This document shows, piece after piece, positions 42,281 through 51,152 of a stretch of DNA of 64,000 nucleotides. A program made the position numbers and the translations under genes. Each line of letters begins with the position of its first letter. Within the stretch, counting starts at the first letter, position 1. The notes below the pieces were generated by a model that searched no databases, had not been told where the DNA came from, and worked only from the letters and a program-made list of their open reading frames with translations. The stretch spans positions 11,114 through 75,113 of the forward strand of contig NZ_QRIL01000020.1 of the NCBI RefSeq assembly GCF_003471165.1, read 5' to 3'. This stretch comes from Ruminococcus sp. AM22-13 (lineage in GTDB: Bacteria > Bacillota > Clostridia > Lachnospirales > Lachnospiraceae).

Positions 42281-42487
42281 GTGCGAAAAAATAGTTTATT
42301 TTGAGTGCGGTTTCGGATACTAAGATATTCTAAGGCATCAAAAATCCGCTAAAAGCATGAGAAGAAAAGTCTGGATTAATCGCTGGCGCTCAGACAAAGG
42401 ACTTTTCTTCTCATAACGCGGATTTTTGATGCCTAAGAATATCTAAGTGTCCTGCAAATGCACTCAAAATAAACTATTTTTTCGCAC
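42281..42487. repeat. 207-bp imperfect palindrome
   Basis: The arms, about 90 bases each, are near-identical inverted repeats. Outer 28 bases GTGCGAAAAAATAG... at 42281 recur perfectly as the reverse complement ending at 42487. Inner blocks GATATTCT, AGGCATCAAAAATCCGC and ATGAGAAGAAAAGTC also match. The arms surround a loop of about 28 bases containing TCGCTGGCGC. As RNA it would fold into one very long hairpin. No protein gene fits. No target duplication is visible. It may be a miniature transposable element, or a structured RNA or barrier between the yqeY-like and AraC genes. Confidence 0.85.
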
Positions 42488-42559
42488 TGGTTACTGGTAG
42501 TGATAAGGTATTAATGATATGTGTAAATTTAGTGTAATAGTGGAAAGAGGTGAGAGGAT

Positions 42560-43408
42560 ATGGAGTTTCAGCATGAACTGATTATTCCGAATGAGGGACT
42601 GCCGTTTAAGGTGTTTCTTTTTGAGGGTGGAAATGGAAATTATGTGAGGGAGAAGCATTGGCATACTTCGATTGAGATTTTTGCGGTTATGGAGGGGCAT
42701 CTGGAGTTTTTTATGAATAAGGAGGAGTATCCGTTAAAGGCCGGGGAGCAACTTATTATTAATTCTAATGAGATTCATTCGATTCATGCGGCAGAGCGAA
42801 ACAAGACTGTGGTGTTGCAGATTCCTCTGAAGCAGTTTGAGAATTATTTTACGGCGCAGCGTTTTATTCGGTTTCGCAGTCAGGATGCGGATGCGGATGG
42901 AAAGCTGGCTTCGCTGATTAAGAAGTTGTATAAGGTTTATACAGCGAGAGATACGGGATATGAATTCAGGACGATGTCTTTGTTTTATGAGATTATGTAT
43001 ATGCTGGTCAAGAATTATCGATTGACGGAGGCGCATGAGAAGGAGATACGGCATAGCCGTAAGTTGGATACTTTGTCAAAAATCACCACTTATATGCGTG
43101 AACATTATAAAGAAGATCTGAAACTTTCGGATCTGGCGGCTACATTTGGTTATTCTGATGCGTATTTGTCGCGAATGTTTCAAAAATATGCAAAAATTAA
43201 CTATAAAACTTATTTGCAGGACATTCGTATGGCATATGCGTACAGAGATTTGATGAATACGGACCGTACGATTAGTCAGATTGCACTGGATAACGGATTT
43301 TGCAGCAGCCGCGGCTTTTCGGGGGAATTTCAGAAGAGATACGGGATTCTGCCGAGTGAGATGCGTAAGCAGGAAAATCAAAAAGGTCAAAAAAACGCTA
43401 TAGAATAG
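42560..43408 (+). CDS. AraC-family transcriptional regulator
   Basis: 282-residue regulator. Residues about 10-100 form a cupin sensor domain ('HWHTSIEIFAVMEGHLEFFMN', 'PLKAGEQLIINSNEIHSI'). Residues about 175-275 form the double HTH: first helix pair 'LKLSDLAATFGYSDAYLSRMFQKYAK', second 'TISQIALDNGFCSSRGFSGEFQKRYGILPSEMR', the AraC signature. It is likely to bind a sugar and activate the DUF4867-isomerase-xylulokinase genes downstream, 140 bases away on the same strand. GAGGTGAGAGG lies before the ATG. Confidence 0.93.
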   Translation: MEFQHELIIPNEGLPFKVFLFEGGNGNYVREKHWHTSIEIFAVMEGHLEFFMNKEEYPLKAGEQLIINSNEIHSIHAAERNKTVVLQIPLKQFENYFTAQRFIRFRSQDADADGKLASLIKKLYKVYTARDTGYEFRTMSLFYEIMYMLVKNYRLTEAHEKEIRHSRKLDTLSKITTYMREHYKEDLKLSDLAATFGYSDAYLSRMFQKYAKINYKTYLQDIRMAYAYRDLMNTDRTISQIALDNGFCSSRGFSGEFQKRYGILPSEMRKQENQKGQKNAIE

Positions 43409-43481
43409 TCAAGAAAAATGGCGAAAAGGGATATCCTGTCTGCTATACTCAAGTCACAGTAAAGATAACGTGAAAGTCCTT

Positions 43482-43526
43482 GGTGAGCCAATAAGATTAT
43501 TTCGAGAATCAACTTGTCGGTTCACC
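43482..43526 (+). repeat. Hairpin repeat shared with 3031-3055
   Basis: GGTGAGCC and GGTTCACC at the ends pair (with one mismatch). The inside 43493-43517 matches 3031-3055 in 24 of 25 bases. It lies between the AraC gene and the DUF4867 gene, just before the latter's AGGAGG, so it may also be the sugar operon's leader or an operator. Confidence 0.55.
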
Positions 43527-43548
43527 AGAGAAAAAAGGAGGTCTACAG

Positions 43549-44166
43549 GTGAAGATTCAGAATGTAGCAGACGCTTCTTTCCGTAAATATGGAAAGGTGC
43601 TTGAGGGGTATGATTTCAGTGCTCTTCTTAAAGAAATGAAACACACACCGGTTCCGGATGATGTCGTTTATGTTCCTTCTGTAGAAGAACTGGAAGCATT
43701 AGACGTAGCAAAGGAATTACAGAATAAAGGTTTCGGTGGAATTCCGATTGAGATTGGATATTGCAACGGACATAACAAGAAATTGAATGCGGTAGAGTAT
43801 CATCGTAGTTCAGAGATTAATGTAGCTGTAACTGATCTGGTTCTGCTGATCGGAAGCCAGCAGGATATTACTGATGAGCTTACATATGACACTTCTAAGA
43901 TCGAAGCATTTCTTGTACCGGCAGGAACAGGTATTGAGGTATATGCAACAACACTTCATTATGCACCATGTAATGTACAGGATGGCGGATTCCAGTGTGT
44001 AGTTGTACTTCCGGCAGGAACGAATACTGATCTCACATTTGAAACTGCAAAAACAGGCGAGGACAGCTTACTGACAGCTAAGAATAAATGGCTCATCGCA
44101 CATGAAGATGCAGCGATTGAAGGTGCAGTAAACGGACTTCGCGGAGAGAATATCACAATTGACTGA
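43549..44166 (+). CDS. DUF4867 family protein of a sugar catabolic locus
   Basis: 205-residue protein of DUF4867, which I know from clostridial sugar loci beside a fucose/arabinose-isomerase-like enzyme and xylulokinase. 'EIGYCNGHNKKLNAVEYHRSSEINVAVTDLVLLIG' (quoted in part) shows the cupin-like YHRSSE pattern near residue 84, and 'FLVPAGTGIEVYATTLHYAP' near 125 suggests a beta barrel with a His site. A lyxose/fucose mutarotase- or isomerase-like role in sugar preparation is possible. The GTG start at 43549 follows AGGAGG; no nearer ATG is better placed. Confidence 0.85.
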   Translation: MKIQNVADASFRKYGKVLEGYDFSALLKEMKHTPVPDDVVYVPSVEELEALDVAKELQNKGFGGIPIEIGYCNGHNKKLNAVEYHRSSEINVAVTDLVLLIGSQQDITDELTYDTSKIEAFLVPAGTGIEVYATTLHYAPCNVQDGGFQCVVVLPAGTNTDLTFETAKTGEDSLLTAKNKWLIAHEDAAIEGAVNGLRGENITID

Positions 44167-44340
44167 TTTCAATAATCCGGTCAGAACTCTGTGGACAGAG
44201 TGAGCAGGTTACGAATATAGAGCAATTGTAAACAGTAACCGGCAATAGAATCAGAATGATATGGTTTTTGAAAATAATAATCAGAACGAAACCTAATATT
44301 TAACATAAGGAATTTCAGAAAGAAAAAAGGAGAATTAATC

Positions 44341-45828
44341 ATGATCGATAACATGCCAAAAGTAAAAGTCGGAATCGTAGCAGTAAGCCGTGACTGTTTC
44401 CCGGAAAGCCTTTCCGTAAATAGAAGAAAAGCACTTGTAGAGGCTTATACAAAGAAATATGGAGCAGAAGACATTTATGAATGTCCAATCTGTATCGTAG
44501 AGAGCGAAATCCATATGGTTCAGGCTCTTGAAGATATCAAGAAAGCCGGATGTAACGCACTTTGCGTATATCTTGGAAACTTCGGACCGGAAATTTCCGA
44601 AACACTTCTTGCTAAACACTTCGAAGGACCGAAGATGTTCTGTGCAGCAGCTGAAGAAACACAGGGCGACCTGATCCAGGGACGTGGAGATGCATACTGC
44701 GGTATGTTAAATGCAAGCTACAACTTACAGCTTCGTAATGTAAAAGCATATATTCCGGAATATCCGGTTGGTGACGCAGAAGACTGCGCAGATATGATCC
44801 ATGACTTCCTTCCAATCGCAAGAGCAGTTGAAGGATTAAGCAACTTAAAGATCATCAGCTTTGGACCACGTCCAACAAACTTCCTTGCTTGTAACGCTCC
44901 GATCAAACAGCTTTACAACCTTGGTGTTGAAATCGAAGAGAACTCTGAACTTGATCTGTTCGAAGCATTCAACAAACATGCAGGAGATGAGAGAATCCCG
45001 GCAGTTGTTAAAGAAATGGAAGAAGAACTTGGTGCAGGAAACAAGAAACCTGAAATTCTTGAGAAACTTGCTCAGTATGAACTGACTCTGAAAGACTGGG
45101 TAGAGGCTCACAGAGGATATCGTAAATATGTAACATTAACAGGAAAATGCTGGCCGGCATTCCAGACACAGTTCGGATTCGTTCCTTGCTATGTAAACAG
45201 CCGTCTGACAGCTCAGGGCATCCCGGTATCCTGTGAAGTTGATATCTATGGTACATTAAGTGAGTTCATCGGAACAGTTGTAAGCCAGGATACAGTTACA
45301 CTGCTTGACATCAACAACTCTGTACCGAAGGATATGTACAAAGAGTCTATCGAAGGCAAATATAACTACACACTGAAAGATACATTCATGGGATTCCATT
45401 GTGGAAATACAGCTTCCAGCAAGCTTTCCTTCTGTGAGATGAAGAACCAGATGATCATGGCAAGATCTCTTCCGGTAGAGGTTACAAACGGAACTCTTGA
45501 AGGAGATATCGTACCTGGAGATATCACATTCTATCGTCTGCAGAGCACAGCTGATAACAAACTTCGTGGATATATTGCACATGGTGAAGTTCTTCCTGTT
45601 GCAACGAAATCCTTTGGTTCTATCGGTGTATTCGCTATTCCGGAAATGGGACGTTTCTACCGTCATGTACTGATCGAGGGAGGATACCCACATCACGGAG
45701 CAGTAGCATTCGGACATTATGGAAAAGCTCTGTTTGAAGTATTCAAATATATCGGTGTACCGGTTGAAGAAATCGGATACAACCAGCCGGCAGGCGTAAG
45801 ATACCCAACAGAGAATCCATGGGGATAA
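44341..45828 (+). CDS. L-fucose/L-arabinose isomerase-family protein
   Basis: 495-residue protein with the FucI/AraA-like three-domain fold. Visible segments are 'VGIVAVSRDCFPESLSVNRRKALV' at the N-terminus, 'GRGDAYCGMLNASYNL' in the middle, 'FGPRPTNFLACNAPI' near residue 180, 'WPAFQTQFGFVPCYVNSRLT' near 275 with a conserved Cys/Arg turn, and the C-terminal metal His-containing 'FMGFHCGNTASSKL' and 'IEGGYPHHGAVAFGHYG'. Family enzymes interconvert aldoses and ketoses using a metal. With the xylulokinase, a route from an aldopentose to xylulose 5-phosphate is plausible; the sugar is unknown. Confidence 0.9.
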   Translation: MIDNMPKVKVGIVAVSRDCFPESLSVNRRKALVEAYTKKYGAEDIYECPICIVESEIHMVQALEDIKKAGCNALCVYLGNFGPEISETLLAKHFEGPKMFCAAAEETQGDLIQGRGDAYCGMLNASYNLQLRNVKAYIPEYPVGDAEDCADMIHDFLPIARAVEGLSNLKIISFGPRPTNFLACNAPIKQLYNLGVEIEENSELDLFEAFNKHAGDERIPAVVKEMEEELGAGNKKPEILEKLAQYELTLKDWVEAHRGYRKYVTLTGKCWPAFQTQFGFVPCYVNSRLTAQGIPVSCEVDIYGTLSEFIGTVVSQDTVTLLDINNSVPKDMYKESIEGKYNYTLKDTFMGFHCGNTASSKLSFCEMKNQMIMARSLPVEVTNGTLEGDIVPGDITFYRLQSTADNKLRGYIAHGEVLPVATKSFGSIGVFAIPEMGRFYRHVLIEGGYPHHGAVAFGHYGKALFEVFKYIGVPVEEIGYNQPAGVRYPTENPWG

Positions 45829-46073
45829 TCAGAATTTGATAAAGATTGAATCTGAATTATAAATGATAATAGACTGACACGATAATTATAAGGCATCCCG
45901 GGGGTTTACCCTGGGATGTATTAGATTAAGTGAATGTGAGAAATCCATTCAATAATAGAGAGTAACTGATTTCATATCAGATGCCCTGTTATCAAATCGT
46001 GATAATAATGAATGGAACTAAATCAGTAATAATGAAATGCAAATAGTAATGTGATAAAAAGGAGAATAAAGTT
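45829..46073. other. Intergenic hairpin before xylulokinase
   Basis: An inverted repeat CATCCCggGGGTTTACCC...GGGATG lies at about 45893-45919. No T tract follows it. It may stabilise the isomerase mRNA end or act as a partial terminator. The rest is A+T-rich with the AAAGGAGAATAA ribosome binding site of xylB just before 46074. Confidence 0.45.
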
Positions 46074-47531
46074 ATGTATTATATCGGTATTGACCTTGGT
46101 ACTTCCGCTGTAAAACTTCTTCTTATGGAAGATTCAGGAAAAATCTGTAATATTGTTTCAAAAGAATACCCGTTATTTTTCCCGCATCCAGGATGGTCTG
46201 AACAGAAACCGGAAGACTGGTTTGCACAGAGCATGGAAGGTATGAAAGAACTGACAAAGGATATTGACAGAACTCAGGTAGCAGGAATTGGTTTCGGCGG
46301 TCAGATGCATGGTCTGGTAACTCTGGACAAAGATGACAATGTAATCCGTCCTGCAATTCTCTGGAATGATGGTCGTACAGGCGAGGAAACAGAGTATCTG
46401 AATACTGTGATCGGAAAAGAGAAACTCTCTGAATATACAGCAAATATTGCTTTTGCAGGATTTACAGCGCCGAAGATTCTCTGGATGCAGAAAAATGAAC
46501 CTGAGAATTTCAAGAAAGTAGTTAAAATTATGCTGCCGAAAGATTACCTGGCATATCGTCTGTCTGGTTCTTTCTGCACAGATGTTTCCGATGCTTCCGG
46601 TATGCTTCTGCTTGATGTAAAGAACCGTTGCTGGTCAAAGGAAATGCTGGAAATCTGCGGTATCACAGAAGAACAGCTTCCGAAACTGTATGAGAGCTGG
46701 GAAGTAGTAGGAACTCTGAAACCTGAAATTGCAAAAGAACTTGGATTCTCAGAAGATGTAAAAGTTGTTGCAGGTGCCGGAGATAACGCGGCAGCAGCTG
46801 TTGGAACAGGTACAGTTGGTGACGGACAGTGCAATATTTCTCTTGGAACATCCGGAACTGTATTTATTTCCAGCAAGAACTTTGGTGTGGATGAAAACAA
46901 TGCACTTCATTCTTTCTGCCATGCAGATGGAAGTTATCATCTGATGGGATGCATGCTTAGTGCTGCTTCCTGTAATAAATGGTGGGCAGAAGAAATCCTT
47001 CAGACAAAGGATTTCGCAGCAGAGCAGGCTCCGATTCAGAAGCTTGGAGAGAATAATGTGTTCTTCCTGCCATACCTGATGGGAGAACGTTCTCCGCACA
47101 ATAACCCGGATGCAAGAGGTGTATTCTTCGGAATGTCCATGGACAGCACAAGAGCTGATATGACACAGGCTGTTCTGGAAGGTGTTGCATTTGGACTTCG
47201 TGATTCTTTGGAAGTTGCAAGAAGTCTTGGAATCAAGATTGAGAGAACAAAAATCTGCGGTGGTGGAGCTAAGAGCCCGCTTTGGAAGAAGATTATTGCT
47301 AACGTTATGAACCTGAAAGTAGATGTTCTGGAAAATGAAGAAGGACCATCCATGGGTGGCGCAATGCTTGCAGCAGTAGGCTGTGGCGCTTATCCGGATG
47401 TAGAAACAATCGGTAAGAAATTTGCTAAAGTTGTTGATACAGTAGAACCGGATCCTGAATTGGTTGCAAAATATGAAGAGAGATATCAGAAGTTCAGAAC
47501 TCTGTATCCGGCTATGAAGCCACTGTTCTAA
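46074..47531 (+). CDS. xylB: Xylulokinase (FGGY family)
   Basis: 485-residue carbohydrate kinase, phosphorylating D-xylulose (or a close ketose) with ATP. The N-terminal 'YYIGIDLGTSAVKLLLMEDSG' is the FGGY phosphate 1 motif. 'GFGGQMHGLVTLD' and 'RPAILWNDGRTGEETEYLN' are xylulokinase-specific, and 'DVSDASGMLLLDVKNRCWS' near residue 165 also matches. 'VAGAGDNAAAAVGTG' and 'ISLGTSGTVFISS' form phosphate 2 and adenosine sites, and 'CGGGAKSPLWKKIIANVM' is the C-terminal FGGY motif. Length fits XylB. It is the last gene of the sugar cluster. Confidence 0.95.
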   Translation: MYYIGIDLGTSAVKLLLMEDSGKICNIVSKEYPLFFPHPGWSEQKPEDWFAQSMEGMKELTKDIDRTQVAGIGFGGQMHGLVTLDKDDNVIRPAILWNDGRTGEETEYLNTVIGKEKLSEYTANIAFAGFTAPKILWMQKNEPENFKKVVKIMLPKDYLAYRLSGSFCTDVSDASGMLLLDVKNRCWSKEMLEICGITEEQLPKLYESWEVVGTLKPEIAKELGFSEDVKVVAGAGDNAAAAVGTGTVGDGQCNISLGTSGTVFISSKNFGVDENNALHSFCHADGSYHLMGCMLSAASCNKWWAEEILQTKDFAAEQAPIQKLGENNVFFLPYLMGERSPHNNPDARGVFFGMSMDSTRADMTQAVLEGVAFGLRDSLEVARSLGIKIERTKICGGGAKSPLWKKIIANVMNLKVDVLENEEGPSMGGAMLAAVGCGAYPDVETIGKKFAKVVDTVEPDPELVAKYEERYQKFRTLYPAMKPLF

Positions 47532-47654
47532 TCGAATCAAGGAAGTACTGCGGCGGTTGTGAAAAGCAATAAGCAGTTATTCGGTTATAAAAAGTAGCGA
47601 AGTGGATGGATTTTATCTGTTTGATACACTATTGGGCCAGAATAGAAAAATATG

Positions 47655-47701
47655 AGTTAAAAAGAAAGTGGGGTTGTTGCATTATTCAGTGCAACAACCC
47701 C
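47655..47701 (-). terminator. Terminator of the small minus-strand gene
   Basis: Perfect 12-bp stem GGGGTTGTTGCA / TGCAACAACCCC with an eight-base loop. On the minus strand it is followed by CTTTCTTTTTAACT, so it chiefly serves the gene at 47722; in the other direction it could also stop xylB transcripts. Confidence 0.85.
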
Positions 47702-47721
47702 ATTGAGAATATGTGGATAAA

Positions 47722-47955
47722 TTAGCAGGAACCAAGGATATATTCTGCTATGTCTTCATCACTTACCATACCGGATTTTACGTCAAGGATAGCTTGTTGA
47801 AGTATCCTTACGGCCTCTTTACACTCTTCTACATCGAAAATATATGAATCCTTGGATCTGCTGGATACCATAGGATAAAAACGATTTTTTAATACATCAG
47901 ATATCACCTGACGATCTCTGTTTACATATTCAGTTCTGATTTTGTGTTCGTCCAT
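47722..47955 (-). CDS. Small acidic protein of unknown function
   Basis: 77-residue soluble protein ('MDEHKIRTEYVNRDRQVISDV' at the start, 'EECKEAVRILQQAILDVKSG' in the middle, 'DEDIAEYILGSC' at the end), mostly helical, not recognised. The ATG at 47955 is favoured because GAGGA lies about nine bases upstream; an in-frame ATG at 47970 would add five residues. It has its own terminator and is 65 bases from the creatininase-like gene on the same strand, so it may share that transcript. Confidence 0.65.
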   Translation of the reverse strand: MDEHKIRTEYVNRDRQVISDVLKNRFYPMVSSRSKDSYIFDVEECKEAVRILQQAILDVKSGMVSDEDIAEYILGSC

Positions 47956-48020
47956 ATTCACAATCCTCATTTACCGGGTGCTGATATGAATAGAAATATT
48001 AGAGCGTGTCTAAGCTGAAA

Positions 48021-48770
48021 TTATTTTACAGGTTTATATTTCCAGTCTGTAGCATCAAGCTCTTTTAAGGTTTTTACCACATGTTCAACGATAACATCGT
48101 TCATTTTTTTACCTTTTTCAGCGGTACCTTTTGTAGCATCGCCTGTCTGGGCAGTATCTGTAAGCTCTGAAAAATCCCATTTTATTTCTACTTCTGATGG
48201 GAGATTCGGCACTACACATGTTGCATATTCCGGTTCACACCAGTCAGGGAACAGATAGTAAGCAATTGAAGTCTCGCCCTCGCCTGCATGTCCCAGTCCA
48301 TCCCATACTTCAAAAGTGTCTTTAGGAAGAAGATTTCCGGCAGCAACCCACCACTGTGTAAGAGCAGCGATTTGAGCCTCCGGATATTTCTCTTTAATTT
48401 TTCGGGAAGCAATTTCAATTGGTGCAATATTTCCATCATGTCCGTTCATGATAAAAATATGATTAATACCATTGCGAAGAACAGATTCAATAGTATCGTA
48501 GAGAACTGCAATAGTTGTATCATAGCTTAATGTCAGAGAAAATGGAAAACTGTCATAATGTGCACTGTATCCGATAGTGATTGGAGGAATGACCATCATA
48601 CCATCAACCTGGTCAGCGATTTGTTTAGACAATTTATAAGCAACTAAAGTATCGCAGCCTTCGGCAATATGCTGTCCATGCGCTTCGCAGGAACCAATTG
48701 AAATGATTGCTTTTGTAAAGTTTGCTTCTTTTACCTGATGGGCTGTCATTTTCCATAATTCATTTAACAT
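48021..48770 (-). CDS. Creatininase-family amidohydrolase
   Basis: 249-residue member of the creatininase family, zinc/manganese amidohydrolases that open cyclic amides (creatinine) or remove formyl or other groups. Metal ligands are visible in 'SIGSCEAHGQHIAEGCDTLVAY' (Glu and His near residue 28-33, Asp near 39), 'FIMNGHDGNIAPIE' (near 108) and 'GHAGEGETSIAYYLFP' (Glu near 165). Neighbours are a GntR regulator 19 bases upstream and a divergent NCS1 permease-asparaginase operon, suggesting an imported amide or cyclic imide as substrate. AAAGGAGAA precedes the ATG. Confidence 0.9.
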   Translation of the reverse strand: MLNELWKMTAHQVKEANFTKAIISIGSCEAHGQHIAEGCDTLVAYKLSKQIADQVDGMMVIPPITIGYSAHYDSFPFSLTLSYDTTIAVLYDTIESVLRNGINHIFIMNGHDGNIAPIEIASRKIKEKYPEAQIAALTQWWVAAGNLLPKDTFEVWDGLGHAGEGETSIAYYLFPDWCEPEYATCVVPNLPSEVEIKWDFSELTDTAQTGDATKGTAEKGKKMNDVIVEHVVKTLKELDATDWKYKPVK

Positions 48771-48789
48771 AATCGTATTCTCCTTTGAT

Positions 48790-49434
48790 TTAATGTAAAT
48801 ATAATCTTTTTTCTACGAATTCAATCTGATCAGCTGTAATTCTGCGCGCCTGTTCCAAATCCCGTTTTTTCATAGCTGCTGCCAGCTGAATATGCATATC
48901 CAGAGAATTTTCAAGATTAGAACGTCCATCAATTACAAGATCTCTTCGGAGCCGATAAAAAACATTTTCCATTGCTGAAATCAGATAAGAGTTATTCGTA
49001 ATACGAGCAATGGAAAGATGGAATTCCAGATTAAGCTCATTGTAATGAGTGTAAAAATTAGAATCATTCAAATCAATTTTTTTACTGGCAATCTGATAAA
49101 TTTTTTCCAGTTCGGAATCAGATGCAAATCGGATTGCATATTCAACAGCTCCACATTCAAGAATAGAACGATATTGACATAGTTCCTGAAGCTCTGAAAG
49201 AGACAGTTTACGGATTAGATAACCCTTTCGGGGAATTTTTTCAAGGATACCTTCCTGACATAATATATTCAGTGCTTCTCTTGCAGGTGTTCTGCTTACT
49301 TGAAAACGGGACGAGACTTCTGCTTCTGTAATGAATTGATCATTATAGTGTAGATTATTAATATCATTTCGAAGCTGCTGCAGAATGGTCTCCGTAGTAG
49401 AAAAATTTTTTTTATTAACGTTTGATATCATCAT
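48790..49434 (-). CDS. GntR-family regulator (FCD domain)
   Basis: 214-residue regulator. The GntR winged helix occupies residues about 10-75 ('YNDQFITEAEVSSRFQVSRTPAREALNILCQEGILEKI', quoted in part), followed by an FCD domain ('LCQYRSILECGAVEYAIRFA', 'HYNELNLEFHLSIARITNNSYL', 'SLDMHIQLAAAMKKRDLEQARRI'). The start at 49434 is chosen since GAGGAG lies nine bases upstream; a longer frame to 49551 begins in hydrophobic, non-family sequence. It shares the operon with the creatininase-like gene and is divergent from the permease, which it probably represses until the amide substrate binds. Confidence 0.9.
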   Translation of the reverse strand: MMISNVNKKNFSTTETILQQLRNDINNLHYNDQFITEAEVSSRFQVSRTPAREALNILCQEGILEKIPRKGYLIRKLSLSELQELCQYRSILECGAVEYAIRFASDSELEKIYQIASKKIDLNDSNFYTHYNELNLEFHLSIARITNNSYLISAMENVFYRLRRDLVIDGRSNLENSLDMHIQLAAAMKKRDLEQARRITADQIEFVEKRLYLH

Positions 49435-49718
49435 ATATGGACACTCCTCAATAAAAAGATAAAGAATGGAATAAATGAATTTAAACACATTATAAATGTA
49501 ATACCAGTAACTTGCAACTACGTATATCACCAGAATACTAACAAAAATCACAGAAAAAGATTGTTACTTTCGACGGTTTTGAAGAAAGATTTAGAAAATT
49601 ATTGACGCAGATGTATTTCTGTGATATACATCTGGTATACGTTTGTGCGGACATAAGTGGAGGCTCTTTGGAATGGGTAAAGAATGAATGAATTAAAAAG
49701 GGAAAGGAACAGAAAGCT

Positions 49719-51152
49719 ATGGAAGAAAAAAACAACACTACTGTAGATATGCCGGGAAATGATGGAGAATTTATGCTGGAACCAGTTCCGATGTCGGCAC
49801 GTCGTTCGACCCGAAGCCAGTTCATGGTATGGATCGGTTTTGGATATGCAGTAACCGGTCTGATCATTGGCGGAACTTTAGGCGGTTACGGTGGAACAGG
49901 CGGTATGCCACCTTCACAGGCAATGATGGCTATTATTCTTGGCATGGGAGCATTGTATCTGGTTACATGTTTCCTTGGGATTGTCGCACAGAAAACAGGG
50001 TTAAATCTTTCTCTGCTTGCACGTTTTTCTTATGGATATAAGGGAAGTGCTATACCAATGGCTGTAATGGCATTGCTGACTTTAGGGTGGTTCTCAAGTA
50101 TTCTTGGAATGATTGGTGATATATGGGGAGCATTCATCGGAAATCCGACTGGAGTGATTGTATTTGACCCGTCAAAATACGGATTTTCCGGAGTAGCACC
50201 TATTACACTGGAAGTAGTAATCGCCTGCGTTTTCTGGGGACTGGTTTTCACTTTTACAGCAGTGAAGGGAATGGGAGCAATAGAAAAAGTATCAGATGTT
50301 TTTGCTCCATTGATTCTGATCGTAGCTGTTGTAGTAGGAATTATTTATGTAGTTCAGTGTGGCGGTGTTGGTGGCTTTTTGGATAAAGCAAATGAACTCC
50401 ACGGACTTGGCATGGGAGAAGCAATTACTGCAGTAGTGGGAAGCTGGATTGCAGGTGCGGTTATGGGCGTTGACATGTTCCGTTTCAATAAGAGCACAAA
50501 AGCAGTCTGGGGATGTGCAGCTGCATGCTTTATTCTTACTAATCCTATTTTAAATATTGTAGGATATATTGGCACAGTATATATTGGCAATTTTAATTAT
50601 GTACTTTGGATGCTTGGCGTGAACTTTATTGTTGCGATTTTAGGTGTTGTGGTATGGACAACAGCTCTCTGGACAACAGACAATAGTGAACTTTATTGCA
50701 ATGCTCTGTATACGGGCCCGTCTTTGAATGCATTTGGAATCAATGTTTCCAGAAAAAAACTGGTTATTATTGCAGGAGTTATAGGAACTGTTCTTGGTTC
50801 ATTTGCATTTTATCAGCTGTTTTTTGCAAATTTCATTAATATTCTGGGATCTATGGCTCCGCCATTATGTGCGCCGATCCTTGCAGATTATTTCGTAATT
50901 GGAAGAAAGAATAAAGACAAATACAATATGGAACTTTTAAATAAACATCCAAATTTCCGCTGGGCAGGGGTAATCTCTTTTGCTGTAGGAGCAATCTTAG
51001 GATTTGTATTCCAGTATAAGATAACTCTTCCTTTAGATTTACCGTCAGGTCTGGTTGCAATGGTGATTTCTTTTATCGTTTACATTGCTATTTATAAAAT
51101 GACACCAGATGCAGCGGTGGATGAAAAACTTGTTTCAGGATTGGAAAAATGA
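49719..51152 (+). CDS. NCS1-family nucleobase/amide permease (CodB-like)
   Basis: 477-residue permease with about twelve membrane helices. The N-terminal 'MLEPVPMSARRSTRSQFMVWIGFGYAVTG' (in parts) and 'SYGYKGSAIPMAVMALLTLGWF' match the cytosine/purine/hydantoin NCS1 family. Family substrates include cytosine, purines, hydantoins and allantoin; import is driven by Na+ or H+. Its stop overlaps the asparaginase start (ATGA), so both are co-translated. With the creatininase-like enzyme and asparaginase it suggests uptake of an amide-ring nitrogen compound. GGGAAAGGAACAG lies before the ATG. Confidence 0.92.
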   Translation: MEEKNNTTVDMPGNDGEFMLEPVPMSARRSTRSQFMVWIGFGYAVTGLIIGGTLGGYGGTGGMPPSQAMMAIILGMGALYLVTCFLGIVAQKTGLNLSLLARFSYGYKGSAIPMAVMALLTLGWFSSILGMIGDIWGAFIGNPTGVIVFDPSKYGFSGVAPITLEVVIACVFWGLVFTFTAVKGMGAIEKVSDVFAPLILIVAVVVGIIYVVQCGGVGGFLDKANELHGLGMGEAITAVVGSWIAGAVMGVDMFRFNKSTKAVWGCAAACFILTNPILNIVGYIGTVYIGNFNYVLWMLGVNFIVAILGVVVWTTALWTTDNSELYCNALYTGPSLNAFGINVSRKKLVIIAGVIGTVLGSFAFYQLFFANFINILGSMAPPLCAPILADYFVIGRKNKDKYNMELLNKHPNFRWAGVISFAVGAILGFVFQYKITLPLDLPSGLVAMVISFIVYIAIYKMTPDAAVDEKLVSGLEK

